From Dehalococcoidia bacterium (GTDB taxonomy: Bacteria; Chloroflexota; Dehalococcoidia; SAR202; UBA11138), in NCBI GenBank assembly GCA_012270625.1, contig JAAXHZ010000401.1:1-5358 (forward strand): a stretch of 5,358 bases of DNA, written 5' to 3'. Position 1 is the stretch's first letter, and each line of letters begins with the position of its first letter. Below are positions 1 to 5,073 of the stretch, in pieces. The position numbers and the translations under genes were made by a program. Below the pieces are notes generated by a model. It was not told where the DNA came from. It made no database searches and saw nothing but the letters and a program-made list of their open reading frames with translations.

Positions 1-162
1 ACATATGTTTGCCTACCCTTGTAAGCCCCGAGGGAGAGGAGGCCTGTTTTCCTTTCACCCAACCCGTTTTCGGAAAACGAAAAGACCCTGCCGAATCGGG
101 CGACCATGATGCGGGAGATTACACTAAATTGCGACAGTTGCCAATTCCGACGTAGCGTCCCG

Positions 163-1272
163 CTACTCTGCCACGGTGACACTAACCGGCTTGACGCCAT
201 TTACCATGTAGCCGAGCCGGTTCCAACGCGACTTCATGGGCTGAACGTTGCCCAGAACGTCAATCGCGCGAGACATCAGGCTGTAGCTACCTGGGGCAGC
301 AGGATTCCAGGAGTAGTGCCACTTCTGCCAAGCGTACTGCTCGGACGGGCCAACGATGTCGGCCGGTTCCCAGGTCACGCCATCGTCTGAGCTGAAATCG
401 ACCCGCGCTATGCGCTCCTGGCCGGACCACGCCATGCCGGTCACGCACACCTGCCCCATCGACACTGTCGCGCCCTCGGTCGGCCTGCCGATAAGGGACT
501 TGACTCCTATGGTAGTAAGCGGCACAGTCTGGCCGATCTCATCCTCAATAACGTACTTGTGTCCCTGGAAGTATCCTGAATAGCCAGAGTCGAGAACCGT
601 CAGTCGCCTCAGCCACTTTACGGATGCCATGCCGTACCAGCCGGGCACTATGAGTCTAAGCGGATGGCCATGCTCTTTTGGAAGCTCCTGCCCATTCATC
701 TCGTAGGCGAGCAGGGTGTCCGGGTGCAGCGCGACGTCAATCGGCAGGCTGCGAGTATATGGCATCTCGGATGCGCCGGGCTCTGGTCTGCCGACGTCGT
801 GACCTTCGAAGAGTACGTCGCTCGCGCCGGGCCTGATTCCAGCAGACTTCAGCACGTCGCTGAGTCTGACGCCCGCCCAGTACGCCGTGCTTACCGCGCC
901 GCTTTGGAACTGGTTGCCCGGCGCCGGGGGATCGAGATCGCTGCGATTGTTACCCGCGCACTCCATCGTTACAGGCAGGGTAACTCTTGGCAGCTGCTTG
1001 AGCTGCTGGAGGGTGAACCGGCGCTCTCGGGATACGAGGCCGTCGATGCTGAGTCTCCAAGTGGAGCAGCGGATGTCAGGTATGGGGAAGTGGTTTCTGA
1101 CGTAGAAGAGGGGATTGGGAGTGAGCCAAGCGTCCAGTGCGCGTTGGGGGGTTTCCCCTATATGCGGCTCATGCTCGATCGTTACAAGATTCATCGTGTT
1201 ACCTGGCCGGACCTGCGTGCTTGGGGGCGTCACGCCTAGCCCAGCCCCGATACATGTGCAATTACACATCAT
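163..1272 (-). CDS. Sulfite-oxidase-like molybdopterin-dependent oxidoreductase
   Basis: Predicted molybdenum-cofactor oxidoreductase of the sulfite oxidase superfamily, 369 aa. The N-terminal two thirds (about residues 45-250) is the Mo-pterin domain. It shows FYVRNHFPIP (56-65), the ECAGN motif with the presumed Mo-ligating Cys105, the VSTAYWAGVRLSDVL stretch (127-141), HGHPLRLIVPGWYG (201-214) and VKWL (218-221). Residues about 255-365 fit the C-terminal immunoglobulin-like Mo-co dimerisation domain. There is no cytochrome b5 domain, so electrons would go to a separate carrier, which is not visible here. I see no twin-arginine signal, whereas many bacterial sulfite dehydrogenases are exported; this one may be cytosolic. 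The substrate could be sulfite or another small oxyanion or S-oxide; the family includes many enzymes of unknown substrate. A good GGAGGT supports the start at 1272 or the adjacent ATG at 1269. An internal ATG at 1194 (MNLVTIEHEP), preceded by AGG seven bases upstream, is an alternative that would drop a 26-residue Cys-containing leader. The family assignment is firm; the substrate is not known. Confidence 0.9.
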   Translation of the reverse strand: MMCNCTCIGAGLGVTPPSTQVRPGNTMNLVTIEHEPHIGETPQRALDAWLTPNPLFYVRNHFPIPDIRCSTWRLSIDGLVSRERRFTLQQLKQLPRVTLPVTMECAGNNRSDLDPPAPGNQFQSGAVSTAYWAGVRLSDVLKSAGIRPGASDVLFEGHDVGRPEPGASEMPYTRSLPIDVALHPDTLLAYEMNGQELPKEHGHPLRLIVPGWYGMASVKWLRRLTVLDSGYSGYFQGHKYVIEDEIGQTVPLTTIGVKSLIGRPTEGATVSMGQVCVTGMAWSGQERIARVDFSSDDGVTWEPADIVGPSEQYAWQKWHYSWNPAAPGSYSLMSRAIDVLGNVQPMKSRWNRLGYMVNGVKPVSVTVAE

Positions 1273-1276
1273 CTTG

Positions 1277-1282
1277 ACCTCC
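1277..1282 (-). promoter_or_regulatory. Shine-Dalgarno site of the sulfite-oxidase-like gene
   Basis: Read on the minus strand this is GGAGGT, 4 nt before the ATG at 1272 and 7 nt before the second ATG at 1269. The spacing favours 1269 slightly. It argues for the long form of the protein over the internal start at 1194. Confidence 0.65.
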
Positions 1283-1321
1283 GTGGATTGCGAATTCCGC
1301 CTACGGCTGGCTGTTTCGCCT

Positions 1322-1350
1322 ACTCTACTTCAAGAGAAGTGGAAGTGCAA
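1322..1350 (-). promoter_or_regulatory. Candidate sigma70-type promoter for the sulfite-oxidase-like gene
   Basis: On the minus strand TTGCAC (1350-1345) is followed after 17 bp by TAGAGT (1327-1322). Each hexamer matches the consensus at 4 of 6 positions. Transcription would start near 1315, leaving a leader of about 45 nt before the Shine-Dalgarno site. The inverted-repeat element ends 16 bp upstream of the -35, so its insertion left this promoter intact. A near-repeat (TTCCGCCTAC at 1295-1304 and TTTCGCCTAC at 1314-1323 on the plus strand) overlaps the -10 and leader region. Confidence 0.35.
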
Positions 1351-1357
1351 GGAGAAG

Positions 1358-1366
1358 CTCGTGGCG
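1358..1366 (+). repeat. Left copy of probable target-site duplication
   Basis: CTCGTGGCG here corresponds to CTCGTGGCA at 1528-1536 directly beyond the other end of the element. Eight bases are identical and the ninth differs. This is either an 8-bp duplication with one extra base on the left or a 9-bp duplication with one later mutation. Confidence 0.7.
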
Positions 1367-1390
1367 GAAGCTGTATCAATTTAGTCGGTG
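1367..1390 (+). repeat. Left terminal inverted repeat of the MITE-like element
   Basis: Bases 1371-1390 are exactly the reverse complement of 1504-1523. The outermost four bases (GAAG here, GAGC in the other copy) match at two positions, so the true tip could be 1367 or 1371. The 1367 boundary is preferred because it leaves equal-length flanking duplications. Confidence 0.85.
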
Positions 1391-1449
1391 GACTCCGTGT
1401 AAGACACCCAACCACCACTGGATTGCCGAGCGGCGAGCCACTTCGTGGG

Positions 1450-1467
1450 TTCCGGCTTTCGCCGGAA
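1450..1467 (+). repeat. Dispersed-type palindrome (TTCCGGC-TTTC-GCCGGAA) inside the MITE
   Basis: A 7-bp perfect stem with a 4-nt loop. With its flanks (GTGGG before, TGACGGG after) it matches the short palindromic repeat that is scattered through many bacterial genomes and that translates to S-R-H-S-G-E-S-R-N-P in chance frames, as it does here on the minus strand. It may fold in RNA, but no T-run follows on either strand, so it is not called a terminator. Confidence 0.7.
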
Positions 1468-1503
1468 TGACGGGACCGGCTGTTAAAGCTCAGGAAAGTG
1501 GTG

Positions 1504-1527
1504 CACCGACTAAATTGATACAGGCTC
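1504..1527 (-). repeat. Right terminal inverted repeat of the MITE-like element
   Basis: This is the partner of 1367-1390, in opposite orientation. Similarity stops abruptly just inside the repeat (after 1390 on the left and before 1504 on the right), which marks the inner edge of the terminal repeat. Confidence 0.85.
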
Positions 1528-1536
1528 CTCGTGGCA
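1528..1536 (+). repeat. Right copy of probable target-site duplication
   Basis: CTCGTGGCA is the matching copy of 1358-1366. It lies inside the remaining DUF262 reading frame (codons for Ala156, Thr157 and the first bases of codon 158), so it marks where native coding sequence ends. Confidence 0.7.
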
Positions 1537-2070
1537 GTCCGGCGGGATGGGACGTCCAGTGAATCATAGCTAGCTCCGTCGAACTGACTTTGGACTCCTA
1601 GCAGGTTGAACGCCCGGAATGTTCTGCCGCTCCCAAGGAACTCTCCCCGATAGAAGTACTGAAGAGTCTTGAGACGCTGCTGTCCATCTATGACGTAGAG
1701 CTGCTCCGAATCGGGATCGGTTCCTATAAAAACCCCTGGAACAGGCAGGCTCAGAAGAAGGGACTCGACAAAACTGGATGCCAGTTTTATGTTCCAGATG
1801 TAGCTGCGTTGCCACTCAGGAATCAGGATGTCTTCCTGATCTAACCGCCTTACTATTCCAGCAACATCGAAATCCACACCAAAACTGGTGATGTCGTACC
1901 TCACCTGCGGCGTTTCATCGGTTTCTTCCGATTCGTCGTGGATGGGGTCGTCCGCGGCGGCAAGCAGGGTCTCGTCGATCTGTTCGGCTGGGTTAGTCAT
2001 CGTCTCCTCAGAGCATGGGCGGGCAATCAATCGGATCGAGCCATTGACCACGATCTGAACTCTGAAGTCA

Positions 2071-2076
2071 ATTATA
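2071..2076 (-). promoter_or_regulatory. Candidate -10 box (TATAAT) for the DUF262 gene
   Basis: The minus strand carries a perfect TATAAT here, which puts a transcription start near 2065 and a leader of about 65 nt before the ATG at 2000. No good -35 hexamer exists at 17 bp. The nearest candidate is CGGACA at 19 bp spacing, a weak match, so the promoter may be weak or need an activator. Confidence 0.35.
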
Positions 2077-2202
2077 GAACACGGGCACACTGACGTGTCC
2101 GAGTAAGTTCGCCATGGTTACACCACTCTTTGTGCTGGGAAGAGTATATGAGCGACGGACGTTCTTGTCCGAATCGGAGGGGCATTTTCGCTTTCACGGC
2201 AG

Positions 2203-2231
2203 TTGACCACTCCAGTAAAGTCCAATAGAAT
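2203..2231 (+). promoter_or_regulatory. Sigma70-like promoter of the restriction-modification operon
   Basis: TTGACC (5 of 6 to consensus) at 2203-2208 and TAGAAT (5 of 6) at 2226-2231 are separated by exactly 17 bp. Transcription would begin near 2238 and give a leader of about 55 nt before the methyltransferase ATG at 2293. This is the best promoter match in the window. It drives both methyltransferase and endonuclease genes unless a second promoter lies inside the first. Confidence 0.6.
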
Positions 2232-2244
2232 TGCACACTAAAAA

Positions 2245-2256
2245 GAACGATTGTTC
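2245..2256 (+). promoter_or_regulatory. Possible operator: GAAC-GATT-GTTC dyad in the leader of the restriction-modification operon
   Basis: A 4-bp perfect dyad lies about 7-18 nt downstream of the predicted transcription start. Its half-sites and spacing are those of the Gram-positive-type LexA (SOS) box, CGAAC-N4-GTTCG, with the right outer G present and the left outer C replaced by A. The position suits a repressor that blocks early elongation. The arms are short, so chance is a real possibility. Confidence 0.25.
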
Positions 2257-2292
2257 GTCAACGGCAACTCAATTCCAGAGGACTACTCTCAT

Positions 2293-3261
2293 ATGTCAGA
2301 AGCACTCGCGCGCACTGCCGGAGATTACGAAGGGTACACGGCCATTGCTAATGGGGATCGGCTGCCTCCGTCGATTCTGGAATCGAGCGAGATGTACCGA
2401 ACTCCGCTGCCAATCCACTTTGACCGAACCTGCGGTTGCAAGCTCAATCACATCAACTGCTTGACTGCCAAAGAGTGGCTCAAGAGCCAACTGGGAGTCT
2501 GGCAGTTCAACTATGAGGGGAGGGACATCCGAGACAAGGGTGTCCACCCTGCAACATTCCCAATATCGCTTGCGCGTAAAGTGATTGAGTTATTCACACA
2601 CGAGGGAGAGCTTGTGCTGGACCCGTTCGTCGGCAGCGGGACCACGTTGCTTGCCGCCCAGGATACGAACAGGAACGCCATAGGGTTCGATCTTTTGAAG
2701 CAGTATGTTGACCTATGTGACGAGCGACTTCGGCAGAAGAGTCTGTTTCAGAACTCTGAACAGGTGAGTATTCAAGATGATGCCAGAAATATAGGCAGGT
2801 ACTTGTCCGACGAATCTGTGAGCCTAATCTGGACGTCGCCTCCCTATGCGAATCTGCTCAACCGGAAGCGCAAAAACAAGTCTAGGAGAGACCGGAAGAA
2901 CGGCCAACTCGGCAAAGTGGAGCAGTATTCCCAAGACCCCAGAGACTTGGGGACTATGCCGCTCGATACCTACACCGCAGCGATGGGGGACATCTACGAG
3001 TCCATGCTGCCGTTGTTGCGCCCGAAAGGCCACTGCGTAATCAACGTCCCCGACATGTGGTGGGAAAACCAGCGGATCACAATTCATGTCGCCTTGATTG
3101 AGGAGCTCCGCAGGCGTGGCTACGAACTCCGAAACACTATCATATGGGACCGGACGAACATAGTGAATCGCATCGGCATCTTCGGCTGGCCGAGCAACTA
3201 CATTACCATGGGTACTACTTTCGAATATATTCTCGATTTCTGGAGGCCGCCATCATCATGA
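2293..3261 (+). CDS. Site-specific DNA methyltransferase (probably N4-cytosine), type II R-M
   Basis: S-adenosylmethionine-dependent DNA methyltransferase of the N4-cytosine/N6-adenine group, 322 aa. In order: a Cys-bearing segment (C47, C49, H53, C56), a motif X-like HPATFPISLARKVIELFT (85-102), SAM-binding motif I DPFVGSGTT (110-118), an acidic GFD (131-133) after the next strand, catalytic motif IV TSPPY (181-185), a very basic stretch (191-202, nine of twelve residues Lys/Arg), and later-motif strands around CVINVPD (248-254) and IIWDR (283-287). TSPPY is typical of N4-cytosine enzymes, where adenine enzymes usually have (D/N)PPY. The X-I-IV order differs from the usual beta-class order IV-X-I. 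The ATG at 2293 is chosen because AGAGGA lies 10 nt upstream; a TTG at 2251 in the same frame sits inside the dyad and lacks a good ribosome site. It overlaps the endonuclease by ATGA. Its likely role is protecting host DNA. The target sequence cannot be read from the gene. Confidence 0.88.
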   Translation: MSEALARTAGDYEGYTAIANGDRLPPSILESSEMYRTPLPIHFDRTCGCKLNHINCLTAKEWLKSQLGVWQFNYEGRDIRDKGVHPATFPISLARKVIELFTHEGELVLDPFVGSGTTLLAAQDTNRNAIGFDLLKQYVDLCDERLRQKSLFQNSEQVSIQDDARNIGRYLSDESVSLIWTSPPYANLLNRKRKNKSRRDRKNGQLGKVEQYSQDPRDLGTMPLDTYTAAMGDIYESMLPLLRPKGHCVINVPDMWWENQRITIHVALIEELRRRGYELRNTIIWDRTNIVNRIGIFGWPSNYITMGTTFEYILDFWRPPSS

Positions 3262-4085
3262 ACGATACTCGCGCCAGAATTCGACGGATGATGCAACAGC
3301 TTCGCCAGAGAAGTGGACTGCCATCATCATCGGCCATCGTCTCCGAGACCTTCGAGCGACTTGGCTACGACCAAGATGTTATGACTAGGAACGACATACT
3401 GTCGAATTTCAGTGAGTATCTCAAGATGATGTTTATAGAGACCCTTCCAACGTTAGAGGAGTACGAAGAACGTACATATGCTGAGGGTATTCCCCGCGCC
3501 TTGATGTGGGAGTACCCTGAGATCACGAGTGATGCTGAGGATGTGGCGATGCGTCTGGGGTTCCGTGAGGGTGTTGCGCACCTGTTTCAGCATATGTATC
3601 CAATGTTGCGGAGGGCATTCCAGAGCGTAGATCAGAGCCGCAAAGCAAGGGGCGGGAAAGACTTCGAGTTGCAGATCGAAGGCCTTTTGAATCTGGCTCA
3701 GGTCCCGTTCACAAGGCAAGACATTAGAAGTAGGACCGATCTCATATTGCCCAGCAGAGAGGTGTTCGATGTGGACCGATCTGTGTCTATGGTCGTCTCT
3801 GTAAAACGCACGTTTCGAGAGCGCTGGAGAGAAGTGGTAGAAGAACTTAACAACTTGATGGCCCCCAACGTATTTCTGTTCACGGCTGAGGAACGTGTGT
3901 CGTCATCGGTAGTTCGGAGAGCGTGCAGAGAGCTAGGAATACACATCGTTGTGTGGGATGAAGTCAAGGCAGCCCAATACCCAAACGAGTCTCTAGTTCT
4001 AGGCTACACTCAGTGGGCAGACGATCGTCTCAAATTCCTGATGCGGGAATGGGACCGACGTCCTGCTATTCCATTCGCACTATGA
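3258..4085 (+). CDS. Type II restriction endonuclease, EcoRII-C/PspGI-like PD-(D/E)xK nuclease
   Basis: Predicted Mg-dependent DNA endonuclease, 275 aa, partner of the methyltransferase just upstream. Residues 1-125 are mostly helical and unrecognised. The nuclease core begins near 130: ARGGKDFELQIEGLL (130-144, Glu137 and Glu141), FTRQDIRSRTDLILPS (151-166, with catalytic Asp161), then SVKRTFRERWREVVEE (181-196). In that last motif Lys183 is preceded by Ser where (D/E)-x-K enzymes have an acid, and Glu196 follows 13 residues later. This is the shifted arrangement known in Cfr10I, NgoMIV, SsoII, PspGI and the EcoRII C-domain, which cut CCGG- or CC(N/W)GG-type sites. VFLFTAEE (205-212) and IHIVVWDEVK (228-237) are core strands. 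The length is like stand-alone PspGI-type enzymes rather than two-domain EcoRII. The start is fixed by ATGA overlap with the methyltransferase stop and GGAGG 11 nt upstream, so translation is probably coupled. Recognition of a CC(N)GG-like site is inference. Confidence 0.82.
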   Translation: MNDTRARIRRMMQQLRQRSGLPSSSAIVSETFERLGYDQDVMTRNDILSNFSEYLKMMFIETLPTLEEYEERTYAEGIPRALMWEYPEITSDAEDVAMRLGFREGVAHLFQHMYPMLRRAFQSVDQSRKARGGKDFELQIEGLLNLAQVPFTRQDIRSRTDLILPSREVFDVDRSVSMVVSVKRTFRERWREVVEELNNLMAPNVFLFTAEERVSSSVVRRACRELGIHIVVWDEVKAAQYPNESLVLGYTQWADDRLKFLMREWDRRPAIPFAL

Positions 4086-4096
4086 AACGATTGCCC

Positions 4097-5062
4097 CTAG
4101 TCCATCAGCTGTCTCAGCCGTGGATCCAGCCTGTCACGCAGCCAGTCGCCCGTGAAGTTGAGCGACATTACAAGCAGGAAGATGGCGACGCCCGGTATCA
4201 CGGTCGGCCACCAGGCGGTGGCGATGTAGCCCCTACCCTCGGATACCATGCTGCCCCAGGTCGGAGTTGGATGCGGCACGCCCGCGCCTAGGAAGCTGAG
4301 CGCGGCTTCGGCCAGAACGAGCGAGCCTACGCTGAGCGTGGCGATCACTACGGCGGTGTTGATGACACCGGGCAGTATGTGCCGGAGCAGGATCCGCGTC
4401 GTCGAGCACCCTGCCACGCGAGCCAGATCCACGAACGGCTGGTTCTTGACGACCAGCGTTTGGCTTCGTATGACCCTGACGAACGGGTTCCATGCTAGCG
4501 CGGCCATCAGGGCCAGCAGCAGAACGGTGCTCTGTCCAAACAGCAGCACGCACACCAGCGCCACCATCAGGAAAGGCAGCGCTTGCCAGATGTCCACTAT
4601 CCTGGTAATGATTTCGTCGATCCAGCCGCCGGAGTATCCGCTGACGATGCCGAGCGTCGTGCCGGTTATGAAGCCGCTAACCAGAGCGATTCCGGCGACG
4701 ACGAGCGATATGCGCGCGCCGAACAGCATTCGCGAATACACGTCCCGCCCGGTGTGATCCGTGCCAAGCATGTGTCCGGCTCTTGTCGCTTCCTGCGCCG
4801 GGTCTCCCGCACCCAGCCAGTCGCCTACGGGCGCCCACGGCGGCGGGATGTGCCGCGACCTGAGACCGGCGTCCTGCCCGCCATACGGGTCGTGAGTCGC
4901 CAGCACGGGCGCTAATATGCCACAGAATATCAGAGCGGCCAGCACGGTCAATGGAAGTACGGGCCAGCGACGCATGAATGTCCATGCCATTCGCAGCTGG
5001 CGGACTACGGGAGGGTAATCCGCCATGCCCAGCAGGTCGCGTTCTATCTGGGTCATCTGCAT
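4097..5062 (-). CDS. ABC transporter permease, DppC/OppC type
   Basis: Inner-membrane permease subunit of a peptide/nickel (PepT-family) ABC importer, 321 aa, normal length for the family. A cytoplasmic N-terminus is followed by a first membrane helix (about 35-55), then a periplasmic loop with the family motif HMLGTDHTGRDVYSRMLFG (97-115). Further helices lie near 117-140, 158-178, 181-197, 233-257 and 283-303. The ATPase-coupling EAA loop reads LARVAGCSTTRILLRHILPG (213-232), and AEAALSFLGAGVPHPTPTWG (251-270) is strongly conserved in DppC/OppC proteins. It would pair with the DppB-like permease encoded immediately upstream. The stop of that gene and this start are 11 nt apart, and the Shine-Dalgarno AGGA (5075-5072) overlaps the upstream TAG stop, so the two are translated from one mRNA. 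The substrate cannot be assigned without the binding protein. It converges with the endonuclease gene with 11 nt between stops and no terminator. Confidence 0.93.
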   Translation of the reverse strand: MQMTQIERDLLGMADYPPVVRQLRMAWTFMRRWPVLPLTVLAALIFCGILAPVLATHDPYGGQDAGLRSRHIPPPWAPVGDWLGAGDPAQEATRAGHMLGTDHTGRDVYSRMLFGARISLVVAGIALVSGFITGTTLGIVSGYSGGWIDEIITRIVDIWQALPFLMVALVCVLLFGQSTVLLLALMAALAWNPFVRVIRSQTLVVKNQPFVDLARVAGCSTTRILLRHILPGVINTAVVIATLSVGSLVLAEAALSFLGAGVPHPTPTWGSMVSEGRGYIATAWWPTVIPGVAIFLLVMSLNFTGDWLRDRLDPRLRQLMD

Positions 5063-5073
5063 ATTGGGGATTC

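Larger units (their letters stand above)
1367..1527. mobile_element. MITE-like inverted-repeat element, 161 bp, non-coding
   Basis: The two ends are inverted copies of 24 bp that match at 22 positions, including a perfect 20-bp block, CTGTATCAATTTAGTCGGTG. The element is flanked on both sides by the direct repeat CTCGTGGC (8 of 8, or 9 bp with one mismatch), as expected of a target-site duplication. The interior is too short for a transposase and holds a palindrome of the common ATTCCGGC type. This is the structure of a miniature inverted-repeat transposable element that would be moved by a transposase encoded elsewhere in the genome. The 8-9 bp duplication is compatible with several IS families and does not by itself identify one. 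It lies at the broken end of the DUF262 gene and upstream of the sulfite-oxidase promoter. Confidence 0.8.
1320..2000 (-). pseudogene. Truncated DUF262 (GmrS-like, ParB-fold) gene; native part 2000 to 1528
   Basis: The first ~157 codons encode the start of a DUF262 protein, the family that includes the GmrS half of the type IV modification-dependent restriction enzyme GmrSD and many defence-island proteins. After an acidic leader (about 1-35) come LIPEWQRSYIWN (59-70), an SSFVESLLLSLPVPGVFIG helix-strand stretch (75-93) and the signature YVIDGQQRLKTL (102-113), whose DGQQR is the presumed nucleotide-binding or catalytic motif of the ParB/Srx-like fold. Family members normally continue for some 200 residues or more with the rest of the domain and often DUF1524. 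Here native sequence stops at codon 158 at the MITE, and the frame runs on through the element to a stop at 1320, adding about 69 unrelated residues. The start at 2000 is chosen because GAGGAG lies just upstream; the frame is open to 2090 without support. The product is very probably non-functional, though an intact N-terminal piece could still be translated. Confidence 0.8.

Noticed and set aside
65..79. CGTTTT-CGG-AAAACG hairpin beyond the end of the sulfite-oxidase-like gene, as a terminator
   Set aside because: The stem is only 6 bp and AT-rich, it lies about 85-100 nt past the stop, and no T-run follows on the minus strand.
664..1239. Long plus-strand open frame (191 codons) opposite the sulfite-oxidase-like gene
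   Set aside because: It is fully antisense to a gene with clear family motifs, has no recognisable domain and no good ribosome site, and is a normal by-product of GC-rich coding sequence.
1373..1523. CRISPR array or tandem repeat at the repeat-rich segment
   Set aside because: There are only two copies of the long repeat and they are in inverted orientation, with no regular spacers.
1367..1540. Outward promoter supplied by the MITE ends (TTGATA in each terminal repeat)
   Set aside because: A -35-like TTGATA points outward on both sides, but nothing like a -10 box lies 16-18 bp further on either side.
2156..2171. CGGAC-GTTCTT-GTCCG inverted repeat upstream of the restriction-modification promoter, as an operator
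   Set aside because: Five-base arms with a 6-bp gap are expected by chance at this length, it does not match known controller-protein boxes, and no controller gene is present.
2251..2292. TTG at 2251 as the methyltransferase start
   Set aside because: It is in frame but lies inside the dyad near the predicted transcript start, with no good Shine-Dalgarno. The ATG at 2293 has AGAGGA upstream.
3144..3257. Upstream in-frame extension of the endonuclease to an ATG at 3144
   Set aside because: It would overlap the conserved C-terminus of the methyltransferase by more than 100 nt and has no good ribosome site. The ATGA-overlap start at 3258, with GGAGG upstream, is far more likely.
4248..4757. 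Plus-strand open frame (169 codons) opposite the DppC-like permease
   Set aside because: It is antisense to a strongly conserved permease and its composition is that of a reverse-strand shadow.
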